Part shown: piece by piece, positions 1 through 8,003 of the stretch | How positions within the stretch are numbered: position 1 is the stretch's first letter | How the letters are laid out: each line of letters starts with the position of its first letter | NCBI GenBank assembly: GCA_943788405.1 | Contig: CALSQD010000002.1 | Coordinates: 484,850-548,849 of the forward strand | DNA: 64,000 nt | DNA from: an uncultured Flavobacteriales bacterium | GTDB lineage: Bacteria; Bacteroidota; Bacteroidia; Flavobacteriales; BACL11 | Reading direction: 5' to 3' | The notes under the pieces: model-generated | What the model was told of the DNA's origin: nothing | The model's input: only the letters and a program-made list of their open reading frames with translations | Databases searched by the model: none | Made by a program: the position numbers and the translations under genes

Positions 1-1334
1 ATAGTAATACTCCCGTAATTATGATTACTAAAAGTGAGGAAGAAAGTATTATGGAAGAAGCAATTGGATCAAAAATTGCGGATTATTTGATTAAGCCAGT
101 TAACCCAAGTCAGATTTTATTGGCCATAAAAAAGAATATTGATACAACTCGTTTAGTTGAGGAAAAAACAACTAGAAATTATCAGCAAGAATTTAGAAAT
201 ATAAGTATGTCCTTAGCATCACCTTTAAATAAAGAGGAATGGTATGATATATTTAAGAAGTTGACTTATTGGGAGTTGGAATTAGATGAGTCAGGAGATA
301 ATAGTGTTGAGCAAATTTTAGCTATGCAAAAAACAGAAGCAAATACTCAATTCTTTAGATTCATAAAAAATAATTATAAGGACTGGATTAAAGGGAATGA
401 TGCTCCTTTAATGTCGCATAATTTAGTGCGTAAAAAAGTATTACCACAAATGCAAGAAGGTAAGCCAACTTATCTGATTGTAATTGATAATTTAAGATAT
501 GATCAATGGAAAATTATTGAGCCTTCTGTATTAGAAGATTTTAGAGTAGAGGAAGATGAATTGTACACTAGTATATTACCAACTGCAACTCAATATGCCA
601 GAAATGCTATTTTTTGTGGAATGTTACCTTCAGAAATTCAGAAGAGATTTCCAAGTATGTGGAAAAATGATGAAGATGAAGGAGGTAAAAATATATTTGA
701 AGCAGAGTTTTTAGCTGATAATTTACAAAGGTTAGGGAAAGGAAGTTGTAAGCATTCCTACACTAAAATAACAAATATTGATACTGGAAGAAAAGTAGTT
801 AATAAGATTTTAAACATGAAGAATAATGACTTGAATGTTATTGTTTATAATTTTGTAGATATGCTATCCCATGCGCGTACGGATATGAAAGTGATTAAAG
901 AGTTGGCTGATGATGATTCTGCTTATCGTTCACTTACAGCATCATGGTTCTCCCACTCGCCTTTAAAGGATATAATGAAACAAATTGCAAAGCAAAAAGC
1001 AAACCTTATAATTACTACCGACCATGGTACAATTAATGTTAGTAAACCTAGCCGTGTAATAGGGGATAGAAGTGTGAATTCAAATTTAAGATATAAACAG
1101 GGTAAGAATTTAGATTATAAAAAATCGGATGTATTAGAAATAGACAAGCCTTTAGAGTGTTACTTACCAATACAAAATGTGAGTAGTAAGTATATTTTTG
1201 CAAAAGAGGATATGTATTTTGTATATCAAAACAACTATAATCAGTTTGTGAAATTTTACAAGAATACTTATCAGCATGGTGGAATATCAATGGAGGAAAT
1301 GTTAATTCCTGTAATTACTTTAAAAGCAAAATAA
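1..1334 (+). CDS. porX: PorX, T9SS two-component response regulator with PglZ domain (5' truncated by window)
   Basis: The reading frame is open from base 3, so the gene starts before the window. The visible first 45 or so residues are the end of a receiver domain (TPVIMITKSEEE, then ADYLIKPVNP with the conserved KP). After a linker there is an alkaline-phosphatase-fold PglZ domain, with YLIVIDNLRYDQ near residue 150 and the metal-binding ITTDHGT near residue 335. This receiver-PglZ order is that of PorX, which with PorY and SigP controls type IX secretion genes in Bacteroidota. PglZ domains of PorX are reported to hydrolyse oligonucleotides. The next gene, tsaE, starts directly after the stop, so the two are probably co-transcribed. 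The several T9SS cargo genes in the window fit this call. Confidence 0.9.
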   Translation, partial: SNTPVIMITKSEEESIMEEAIGSKIADYLIKPVNPSQILLAIKKNIDTTRLVEEKTTRNYQQEFRNISMSLASPLNKEEWYDIFKKLTYWELELDESGDNSVEQILAMQKTEANTQFFRFIKNNYKDWIKGNDAPLMSHNLVRKKVLPQMQEGKPTYLIVIDNLRYDQWKIIEPSVLEDFRVEEDELYTSILPTATQYARNAIFCGMLPSEIQKRFPSMWKNDEDEGGKNIFEAEFLADNLQRLGKGSCKHSYTKITNIDTGRKVVNKILNMKNNDLNVIVYNFVDMLSHARTDMKVIKELADDDSAYRSLTASWFSHSPLKDIMKQIAKQKANLIITTDHGTINVSKPSRVIGDRSVNSNLRYKQGKNLDYKKSDVLEIDKPLECYLPIQNVSSKYIFAKEDMYFVYQNNYNQFVKFYKNTYQHGGISMEEMLIPVITLKAK

Positions 1335-1754
1335 ATGAGTAAAACCCTTTATGCTGAAAATTTAGAACAGATAAATACTGTTGCTAAACAAATCCTTGAT
1401 TGCACTTCACCTCAGAAAAAATTTGCATTTTATGGAGAAATGGGAGTAGGGAAGACTACTTTAATAAAAGCCTTATCTTTGCAATTAGGAGTTAGTGATG
1501 TGGTGAGTAGTCCTACTTTTTCAATTGTAAATGAATATCATATTGATAAAGGATTAAAAATCTATCATTTTGATTTTTATAGGATAGAAGATGAGAGAGA
1601 AGCTTATGATATGGGGTATGAAGAGTATTTTTTTAGTGATGCTTATTGTTTTATTGAGTGGCCAGAAAAAATTACTAATTTAATTGAAGAAGATATGGTG
1701 AAGATAAAGATGTTTCTTGAAGGAACAAAAAGAAGAATTGAAGTAATAATTTAG
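1335..1754 (+). CDS. tsaE: tRNA threonylcarbamoyladenosine biosynthesis ATPase TsaE
   Basis: A 139-residue P-loop ATPase with Walker A GEMGVGKTTLIKAL near residue 35 and the family motifs SSPTFSIVNEY and HFDFYR, followed by the C-terminal FIEWPEK. TsaE works with TsaB and TsaD in t6A modification of ANN-decoding tRNAs in the cytoplasm. Length is normal for the family. It starts immediately after the porX stop and is followed two bases later by alanine dehydrogenase, an arrangement consistent with one operon. Confidence 0.95.
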   Translation: MSKTLYAENLEQINTVAKQILDCTSPQKKFAFYGEMGVGKTTLIKALSLQLGVSDVVSSPTFSIVNEYHIDKGLKIYHFDFYRIEDEREAYDMGYEEYFFSDAYCFIEWPEKITNLIEEDMVKIKMFLEGTKRRIEVII

Positions 1755-1756
1755 TT

Positions 1757-2962
1757 ATGACAAAAGAAAAAATATTTAGTTCGTTCGGTATTCTTCCAAA
1801 AGAAGAAATGCTAGAGGTAAAACCTAATTTTAAGCAGTTGCAAATAGGAATCCCTAAGGAATCCTCATTTCAAGAAAACAGGGTGAGTTTAACTCCTGAT
1901 TCTGTTGGATTATTAATTGCAAACGGGCATAGTGTAATCATTGAAAAAGGAGCAGGGGATGCTTCAAATTTTACAGATAAAGAGTATACCGATAAAGGAG
2001 CTGAACTGGCCTATTCAAAAGAGGAAGTTTTTAAAGCAAATTTCATTTTAAAAATTGAACCACCAACTAAAGAGGAGTTAACTTTAATGCAAAGAGGGCA
2101 GGAGCTATTTTCGGCTGTGCAAATGAGTACGCAAAATGCTGATTATTTTAAAACTTTGGTAAAGAAAAATATAACTGCCTTTGGTTTTGAGTTCATAAAA
2201 GATAAGCAAGAGAAATTACCTATTGTAAGAAGTATGAGTGAAATTGCAGGAAATACTGCAATGCTTATTGCAGGAGAATGTTTATCCAATATGAATAACG
2301 GAAAGGGATTAATGCTTGGAGGGATTTCAGGATTAAAACCTACAAATGTTGTGGTGATTGGAGCAGGAACTGTAGGAGAATATGCTTGCCGTACTTCACT
2401 AGGTTTAGGAGCGTCAGTAATTGTGTTTGATGATTCAGTTACAAAACTAAGAAGGTTGCAGAATAATATTAACCATAGAATTGCTACTTCTACTTTACAG
2501 CCAAAAGCACTGGGTAAAGCTTTAAAAAGAGCGGATGTGGTAATTGCAGCTTTACAAATTGGGGATGGAAAAGTACCTTGTATAGTAAGTGAGGAAATGG
2601 TGAGTGAAATGAAAAAAGGATCGGTAGTAGTAGATGTAAGTATTGACCAAGGTGGTTGTTTTGAAACCTCAGAAGTTACATCACATAAAAAACCAACTTT
2701 TGTAAAACATGATGTAGTGCATTATTGTGTGCCTAATATCGCATCAAGAGTTTCACGAACAGCATCAATGGCGATAAGTAATATTTTAACACCTATTTTG
2801 TTGCGTATTGCTGAAGAGGGTGGTGTAGAACATACAATAAGGAAACATGAGTGCTTAAGGAGAGGAGTATATACTTGTCATGGTAATTTAACCAATGAGG
2901 TGCTAGGTAAAAACTTTAAAATTCCTTTTGTAGATTTAGATTTAATAATGGCTAGTAGATAA
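1757..2962 (+). CDS. ald: Alanine dehydrogenase (Ald/PNT family)
   Basis: A 401-residue protein of the alanine dehydrogenase / pyridine nucleotide transhydrogenase family. It begins with a 28-residue extension before the conserved IGIPKE block (substrate domain), contains SEIAGNTAM, and has the NAD-binding Rossmann signature VVVIGAGTVGEYA near residue 200, then VVDVSIDQGGCFETS and the PNIASRVSRTAS segment. The enzyme reversibly deaminates L-alanine to pyruvate and ammonia with NAD. The N-terminal extension and a C-terminal tail make it slightly longer than the typical 370-residue Ald, which fits the Bacteroidota subgroup. It is coupled to tsaE upstream and to a small anchored protein downstream. 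Confidence 0.88.
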   Translation: MTKEKIFSSFGILPKEEMLEVKPNFKQLQIGIPKESSFQENRVSLTPDSVGLLIANGHSVIIEKGAGDASNFTDKEYTDKGAELAYSKEEVFKANFILKIEPPTKEELTLMQRGQELFSAVQMSTQNADYFKTLVKKNITAFGFEFIKDKQEKLPIVRSMSEIAGNTAMLIAGECLSNMNNGKGLMLGGISGLKPTNVVVIGAGTVGEYACRTSLGLGASVIVFDDSVTKLRRLQNNINHRIATSTLQPKALGKALKRADVVIAALQIGDGKVPCIVSEEMVSEMKKGSVVVDVSIDQGGCFETSEVTSHKKPTFVKHDVVHYCVPNIASRVSRTASMAISNILTPILLRIAEEGGVEHTIRKHECLRRGVYTCHGNLTNEVLGKNFKIPFVDLDLIMASR

Positions 2963-2966
2963 AATT

Positions 2967-3416
2967 ATGACAAGAAGACTTTTATTTTTTGGATTTGGAG
3001 CGTTAATTAGTATTTTCTTCCTTTCACTGGGACCTGAAAATAGATTAAAGGATACCTTTTATGCATACCTGGATTACTTTGATATGGATAAGAGAGTTAT
3101 TTCTCATCTTTATCCTAATACAACTGATGCGGATGGGAATGTGATATTAACTGAACCTGATTTTTCAACAAAGGCTGAGTGCCAATTGGTATATTATAGC
3201 TTAACAAAAGATGATGTATTATCCGTACTTGAAGATGGTGAGGTGAATTTTGAATTATCGGATGAAGATGGAGATCCTTGCCAGTATTTTGTAATTGAAA
3301 ACTCAGTAAAAGGCAATGCTTTAGCAGTTTCTTTTGAGCTTTGTTATTATAATGATAAAAGCGTAAAGGTGATGAGCTTTACATCCAATAAGGAAAAGGA
3401 AGTTTGTAACTTTTAA
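2967..3416 (+). CDS. Conserved hypothetical protein with N-terminal membrane anchor
   Basis: A 149-residue protein of unrecognised family. One hydrophobic segment (about residues 4-21) follows a short basic start (MTRR), so it is probably anchored in the inner membrane with the rest outside the cytoplasm. The remainder is acidic and contains four cysteines (in ECQLV, PCQYF, ELCYY and EVCNF), possibly paired. It lies four bases after alanine dehydrogenase and its 3' end overlaps the convergent proline dehydrogenase gene by four bases. No function can be assigned from the sequence. Confidence 0.7.
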   Translation: MTRRLLFFGFGALISIFFLSLGPENRLKDTFYAYLDYFDMDKRVISHLYPNTTDADGNVILTEPDFSTKAECQLVYYSLTKDDVLSVLEDGEVNFELSDEDGDPCQYFVIENSVKGNALAVSFELCYYNDKSVKVMSFTSNKEKEVCNF

Positions 3417-4576
3417 GCGTTTTTCCTTCTTTGTTTTTCAGCAATTATATTTGTGAGTTCACGCCCCATTTGCCCAGCAATTGAGGTGTTTTCTTCTGCT
3501 CTTCTTATCAGGTAGGGCATAACATCTTTTATAGGGCCATAAGGCACATATTTACTTACATTATAATCTGCTTTGGATAGGTTGTAAGAAATATGATCAC
3601 TCATCCCTAAAAGCTGAGAGAAGTAAATTCTATCATCATTTTTAGATAAGCCGTGTTCTTCCAATAAATTGGCTAATATTTGTGCGCTATTTTCATTATG
3701 TGTTCCTGCACAAACGGATACTCTATCAATATTTTGAATACAGGTTTTAAGTGCTGTGTTGTAATCCTTATCCGTATTTGCTTTTATAGTATGTACTGGG
3801 CAAGGATAGTTTTTTGATTTTGCTCTTGCTATTTCCTGTTCATGATAAGCTCCTCTCACTAGTTTTAATCCAACAAAAAACTTATTTTCTGAACGCTCTA
3901 AAATAGAGTTGAGGTAAGTTACTCTATCATTTCGGTAGAGTTGAATAGTATTGTAAATTAATGCTTTTTTTGTGTTGTATTTCTGCATCATTTCTTCAGC
4001 AATACTATCAATTGCATCTTGAATCCAGCTTTCCTCAGCATCAATAAAAACAGCTACATTTTTATCGTATGCTAGTTTGCAAATGGCATTTACTCTTGCT
4101 TCATACTCCTGTTTTTCTTTTTCATCACTAGTAGAAAGGGGAGTGTTGTTGTTTATTTTTTCGAGTAATGAAAACTTACAAAGCCCTGTAGGTTTAAAAA
4201 CTGAAAAAGGAATGCTGTCAGAAATTGCAGCCTTTTCAATAGAAGCTAGGGTTTGAGCTAATGCTCTATTAAAATCAGCAACAGATTCTTTTCCTTCAGC
4301 CGAAAAATCCAAGATAGTTCCAATTTTTGATTCCCATAATTTATCAATAGTAGTTTGGCTTTCTTCTATTGTTTCGCCACCACAAAACTGCTTGTAAACA
4401 GTTGCTTTTATAATTGGTTTTATGGGCAGGTGTAGCTTTAATGCAAATTGTGATAGGCCAGTAAGTGCTTTGGAAAGCCTAGGGTTGCTCATACTTTTAA
4501 ATAGGAGATAAGCCCTTTGCAAATCAGTATCTGATTTGTCAGCAAAAGCAGTTTTTATATTATTGAAATCAATCAT
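3413..4576 (-). CDS. Proline dehydrogenase
   Basis: A 387-residue single-domain proline dehydrogenase with a TIM-barrel FAD-binding core. Visible family motifs are FIDAEESWIQDAID around residue 175, VGLKLVRGAYHEQE near 235, VCAGTHNENS near 285 and the C-terminal PYLIRRAEENTS, which carries the substrate-binding RR pair. The enzyme oxidises proline to pyrroline-5-carboxylate and passes electrons to quinone. It is the monofunctional form, without the P5C dehydrogenase domain of PutA. It stands alone on this strand, and converges with the gene at 2967. Confidence 0.9.
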   Translation of the reverse strand: MIDFNNIKTAFADKSDTDLQRAYLLFKSMSNPRLSKALTGLSQFALKLHLPIKPIIKATVYKQFCGGETIEESQTTIDKLWESKIGTILDFSAEGKESVADFNRALAQTLASIEKAAISDSIPFSVFKPTGLCKFSLLEKINNNTPLSTSDEKEKQEYEARVNAICKLAYDKNVAVFIDAEESWIQDAIDSIAEEMMQKYNTKKALIYNTIQLYRNDRVTYLNSILERSENKFFVGLKLVRGAYHEQEIARAKSKNYPCPVHTIKANTDKDYNTALKTCIQNIDRVSVCAGTHNENSAQILANLLEEHGLSKNDDRIYFSQLLGMSDHISYNLSKADYNVSKYVPYGPIKDVMPYLIRRAEENTSIAGQMGRELTNIIAEKQRRKNA

Positions 4577-4644
4577 GTATTAATTAATTAGCGGGTAAAA
4601 ATAAGGATATTGATGACTTGAGTTTATGATTTATGTCAAATAAA

Positions 4645-5283
4645 TTACTTGACTTTTCTGGAAATCATTAAACCATCCCTTACTGGGAAGAGAACCGTTT
4701 CAACTCTATCAGAAGCAAGCATTTTTTTATTGTAATTATCAAGGGCTTGAGTTTCCTCATCCATTTTCTCGTTTGTAACTTTTCCACTCCACAATACATT
4801 GTCGGCAATTATTAAACCACCCACATCCATTTTATCAATAATAGCATCAAAATAGTTGGCGTAATTTTCTTTGTCGGCATCAATAAAAGCCAATTGGAAT
4901 TTGCAATCCAAACTAGGAATAATATCCAAAGCCTGACCTATGTGTTGTTGTATGTTATTGCCAAAATCTGACTTGTTGAAGTAACGCTTGGCAACAGCAG
5001 TGTATTCTTCATTTATATCAAGGGTATGCAAAGTTCCGCTAGGTTTCAGTCCTTCCGCTAGGCAAAGTGCAGAATAGCCAGTATAAGTTCCTATCTCTAA
5101 GATGTTTTCAGGGGAAACTAATTTGCTGAACATAGAAAGTACCCTTCCTTGTAAATGGCCTGAAAGCATTCTGGGTATCATTACATTTGCCCAAGTTTCT
5201 CGGTTAAGATCGGCTAATAGTTGAGGTTCTTTTTCGGTATGCTTAATTGCATACTCTTCAATTTGTTCTGGTAAAAATTCCAT
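4645..5283 (-). CDS. Class I SAM-dependent O-methyltransferase
   Basis: Related to catechol / caffeoyl-CoA O-methyltransferases (Methyltransf_3). It carries the SAM-binding motif ILEIGTYTGYSALCLAEGL, the metal-ligand region AFIDADKENYANY and DNVLWSGKV. The start is placed at 5283 (MEFLPEQ), giving 212 residues. A start eight codons further up at 5307 would lie inside the terminator hairpin of the preceding gene. The natural substrate cannot be inferred. Confidence 0.88.
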   Translation of the reverse strand: MEFLPEQIEEYAIKHTEKEPQLLADLNRETWANVMIPRMLSGHLQGRVLSMFSKLVSPENILEIGTYTGYSALCLAEGLKPSGTLHTLDINEEYTAVAKRYFNKSDFGNNIQQHIGQALDIIPSLDCKFQLAFIDADKENYANYFDAIIDKMDVGGLIIADNVLWSGKVTNEKMDEETQALDNYNKKMLASDRVETVLFPVRDGLMISRKVK

Positions 5284-5302
5284 AATTTTGGGTATAAAAA
5301 AA

Positions 5303-5320
5303 GCCACACTAAAGTGCGGC
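5303..5320. terminator. Bidirectional rho-independent terminator
   Basis: An eight-base-pair stem with one mismatch and a two-base loop (gccacact / agtgcggc), flanked by an A-run on one side and a T-run on the other. On the minus strand it ends transcription of the Cys-rich gene before the methyltransferase. The flanks also allow action on the plus strand. Confidence 0.75.
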
Positions 5321-5341
5321 TTTTTTAAAGTTAATCTACTG

Positions 5342-5794
5342 TTATTTAGTAGTTTCTTCTTCAGTTACTGATTTTGAACAAGATTTTTTTTCTCCTTCTT
5401 TTTTACAACATCCTTTTTTCTTTTCAGACTTGCTACAAGATGCTTTACTTTTGTTACATCCTTTTTTAGCTTTTTTACTACAAGAAGATTTCTCTTCACC
5501 ATAGTTGTTTGATTTGTCAAAGTTGAAGTTTCCTTCTTTAGTTTTATTACAAGCTTTTTTCTCAGCTTTAGAACAAGCTTTCTTTTTTTCTCCTTTACAA
5601 CAAGTTCCGTTCTTTTTGTTTTCGCAAGTAGCATTACATACTTTACCTGTTTTAGCACAAGTTTTTACAGTTTCCTCAGCTTGTACCTCTTCAACTGCAA
5701 CTACAGTTTCAGTTGTAGCATCAGTTTGAGCGTTTACATTAGCAATTCCAATAAAGAATACAGCTAATAATGCGATAGATAATTTTTTACTCAT
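5342..5794 (-). CDS. Secreted Cys/Lys-rich protein, putative metal-binding
   Basis: With the start at 5794 (MSKKLSIALLAVFFIG) this is a 150-residue protein with a clear Sec signal peptide ending near residue 23 (NVNAQ). The mature part is acidic at first, then very rich in lysine and cysteine: 13 cysteines, including CC pairs and repeated motifs such as KACSKAEKKACNK and KGCNKSKASCSK. No known domain is recognised. The composition suggests thiolate metal binding (copper or zinc) or a cross-linked periplasmic protein; this is inference. An alternative start at 5839 would precede the signal peptide with 15 extra residues and is less likely. It has its own promoter and terminator. Confidence 0.75.
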   Translation of the reverse strand: MSKKLSIALLAVFFIGIANVNAQTDATTETVVAVEEVQAEETVKTCAKTGKVCNATCENKKNGTCCKGEKKKACSKAEKKACNKTKEGNFNFDKSNNYGEEKSSCSKKAKKGCNKSKASCSKSEKKKGCCKKEGEKKSCSKSVTEEETTK

Positions 5795-5867
5795 TTTAAT
5801 ACTTTTTTTAATTGTATTCGTGAACATAATTCGTTTCATTTTAAATAGTTTTTTAATTTGTAAGTTG

Positions 5868-5875
5868 CAAATATA
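5868..5875 (-). promoter_or_regulatory. -7 box TATATTTG upstream of the Cys/Lys-rich gene
   Basis: On the minus strand this reads TATATTTG, an exact match to the Bacteroidota -7 consensus TAnnTTTG, about 73 bases before the chosen start at 5794. No good -33 TTG was found at the usual spacing. Confidence 0.5.
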
Positions 5876-5910
5876 GTAAATTTTCTGGCTTTCAGCTTAG
5901 CCTACAATTA

Positions 5911-6035
5911 CTTTAATTCCTTTTACAACTACTTTGATGTAAATAACAAAAACTTTGATACAAAATACAAACACTTTGGTGTAAATAACAAATACTTTTA
6001 TGCAAAATACAAAGACTTTGATACAAATAACAAAC
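5911..6035 (+). repeat. 21-bp tandem repeat, about six units
   Basis: Units begin at 5911 (degenerate), 5932, 5953, 5974, 5995 and 6016, each 21 bases with a ctttgat-like head and a caaa-rich tail. Units alternate between gtaaataacaaa and acaaaatacaaa types, giving a weak 42-base higher order. The period is a multiple of three, and the plus frame is open through the array, giving heptads such as FDVNNKN and FDTKYKH that run directly into the transposase fragment at 6038. Confidence 0.85.
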
Positions 6036-6037
6036 AA

Positions 6038-6442
6038 TTTAAAACAGGAAAAGAATTAGATTCTTTTTTAAAGGAGCTTCATTCCAGAGGAATAGAACAA
6101 ATCTTAGAAGGAGAGTTAGACGAACATCTAGGATATGATAAGCATAAAAAGAAAGGCAGTTCAAACGCTAGAAACGGATACTCTAAAAAGGTTATAAAGA
6201 CTGAAAATGGAGAAAGTGAGATTAAAGTTCCTAGAGATAGGGATGCTAGCTTTTCTCCTCAATTAATTCCAAAACGATCTTCCCATTCTTCAGGAGTAGA
6301 GAGTATAATTATCTCACTCTATGCAAAAGGGATGACTAATAGTGATATTGGGCAACAGATAGACGAAATCTATGGATACAATATTTCTACTTCTTTAGTT
6401 TCAAGAATAACTGACAGGGTAAAAGAAGATATTTTTGTTTGG
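6038..6442 (+). mobile_element. IS256-family transposase, N-terminal fragment
   Basis: The frame gives FKTGKELDSFLKELHSRGIE, then EGELDEHLGYDKH, NARNGYSKKVIKT, EIKVPRDRDASFSPQLIPK, IISLYAKGMTNSDIGQQI and SLVSRITDRVKEDIFVW. This is the N-terminal third of a mutator/IS256 transposase. The DDE catalytic core is missing: similarity stops at the tgg codon ending at 6442, and the frame closes at 6457. There is no ATG at the start of the similarity, because the frame continues upstream into the 21-bp repeat. It is a dead remnant; no terminal inverted repeats were identified. Confidence 0.85.
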
Positions 6443-6705
6443 CTAATCCTGACTTAGCAATTGCTGAAAATGAAGCGGTAAACATTTACCCTAACCCAGC
6501 TACTAATGTTTTAAACATAAACTTACCAAATGATGAGGCCATACTTTTAATTTACGACCTGACAGGAAGGCTTGTATTAGAACAAAGCTTAGCGATCGGC
6601 ACTAATGTCATTGATGTAAAAAGCTTGAATTCAAGTATTTAACATAGTCGAATTACTAGTAATGGGAGTGAAATAAGTGCTGATAAAATTGTAATTAGCC
6701 GATAA
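6442..6705 (+). pseudogene. T9SS C-terminal sorting domain, remnant of a lost cargo gene
   Basis: The frame gives ANPDLAIAENEAVNIYPNPA, then TNVLNINLPNDE, LIYDLTGRLVLEQ and VIDVKSLNSSI, then a TAA at 6640-6642, and after it SRITSNGSEISADKIVISR in the same frame, ending at 6703-6705. This is a type A T9SS sorting domain (PNPxxxxxxI...DxxGR...L..GxY). The TAA occupies the place of the usual tyrosine in the GIY motif, so one substitution explains it. The cargo part is gone and the fragment abuts the transposase remnant at 6442, so it is not a functional gene. Confidence 0.8.
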
Positions 6706-6718
6706 TTGTTTAATTTTT

Positions 6719-6745
6719 TGGGCGGTAGTAATGCTGCCCACTTTT
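6719..6745 (+). terminator. Terminator-like hairpin after the T9SS remnant
   Basis: Stem tgggcgg / ctgccca (seven pairs, one G-U) with an eight-base loop and a following cttttaa. It is probably the native terminator of the lost cargo gene. A frame starting at 6731 would begin inside it, which supports the start at 6758 for the next gene. Confidence 0.5.
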
Positions 6746-6757
6746 AATACTTATATT

Positions 6758-7774
6758 ATGAAAAAGTTACTAGTCATATTATTGTTGCCTTTAATTGCAA
6801 AAACACAAGTAAATTTGGTGCCTAACCCTAGCTTTGAAGATACAGTAATGATAAGATTACAACCTGATTATATTTTAAATAATACATTATATTGGCATAC
6901 GAGCCATGATGGAACCTCAGATTATTGGACTGAACATTATGGGTTTGCACCTTATGTCTTTTCTGTCTATTGCTATTATGCTAGAACCGGTAAAGCCTAT
7001 GCAGGCTTCTTTACAAGTGGATATGCAAATGATATCAATTACAGAGAGTATGTGCAGATAAAATTAAGTCAACCCCTTATTGCAGGCAAGGAATATGCAG
7101 TAGGCTATTACTATGCTTCTGTTAGTGTTTATTCAATTACTCATGAATTAGGTTTTAGATTTTCTTTTGATACCCTTGCTTATCCTTCTTGGTTTACAAC
7201 CCCACCTACAACTTATTATAATCACCTTGGTACTAATTCACTAAGTTACATGGATACTAACTTAGCTTTAATTTCAGCCATTAATAATGGTCATGATACT
7301 ACTGCTTGATATCCTTTGCGAACTACTTATATTGCTACTGGTGGTGAGGAATATTTAACCATAGGTAATCTTTATGGAGCAGATACTACTACTCTAACCT
7401 ATACTGGCACTCCACTTAGTCCTATAAACCAAACTTTTAGTTATTTTTTAGTTGATGATGTGTATGTATTGGATGTAGAGCAGTTGCAAGATACCGATTT
7501 GGTTTATATAGATACTTTTAATGTGGGTGTACCTATAACTTATAATTGCATAGAGAATTCTTGCATAGACCCAGGAGATGCTACAGGTATATACTCCACC
7601 TTAGCCGATTGCCAAGCAGTATGTGGTTCTAGTGCTATTGAGGAAAATACCAAAACAAAGCAATTGCTTAAAATAACTGATGTATTGGGCAGGGAAAGTA
7701 AACCCACACCCAATGTACCACTTTTTTATAGGTACAGTGATGGTACTGTGGAGAAGAAACTGATAATTGAGTAA
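6758..7774 (+). pseudogene. T9SS-type secreted protein interrupted by an in-frame TGA
   Basis: It starts with MKKLLVILLLPLIAKTQ (Sec signal), then NLVPNPSFED and a carbohydrate-binding-like region (WHTSHDGTSDYWTEHYGFA), and closes at TGA 7307-7309 after GHDTTA. The same frame reopens immediately (YPLRTTYIATGGEEYLTIGN) and continues to 7774. A TGG (Trp) to TGA change is the simplest explanation, since related proteins have a tryptophan there. The second half holds one Cys module (ENSCIDPGDATGIYSTLADC) and ends in LLKITDVLGRESKPTP and TVEKKLIIE, a C-terminus typical of a Flavobacteriales secreted-protein group. Intact length would be about 338 residues. Recoding at the TGA is possible but unlikely. 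Confidence 0.8.
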
Positions 7775-7980
7775 TGTAGCAATTTGATAATGTGCTAATG
7801 TTAGTAAGCAAAAAAAGAAGCCGAGTATCTAAAGTTTTAAAAGGAGTTGTAGAGATATTCGACAAGCTCAATATGACAATAAAAATATAGCCACACCTAA
7901 AGGTTCGCTATGACAAAACATATCCCTCAGTCATAAAATGACAGCTCCACTAAAAGGTGAGCAATTATAAAAAATAGAAG
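7775..7980. repeat. Intergenic region with degenerate Bacteroidota-type repeat motifs
   Basis: This gap before the terminator has no plausible gene. It holds short motifs common between genes in this phylum: aatttgataatgtgctaatg near 7780-7800, ttcgacaagctcaatatgac at 7859-7878, then ttcgctatgaca and cataaaatgaca. They look like worn copies of short interspersed repeats. The assignment rests on recognition by eye. Confidence 0.4.
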
Positions 7981-8003
7981 CCGAGCATTTGCTCGGTTTT
8001 TTT
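7981..8003. terminator. Strong hairpin terminator
   Basis: Stem ccgagc / gctcgg with loop attt, followed on the plus strand by seven T. On the minus strand it is preceded by A and followed by a T-rich stretch, so it can also serve the gene ending at 8002. Confidence 0.85.

Noticed and set aside
5284-5307. N-terminal extension of the O-methyltransferase
   Set aside because: The extra codons lie in the terminator hairpin of the upstream gene.
5911-6035. CRISPR-like array
   Set aside because: The units are directly adjacent and degenerate, with no spacers.
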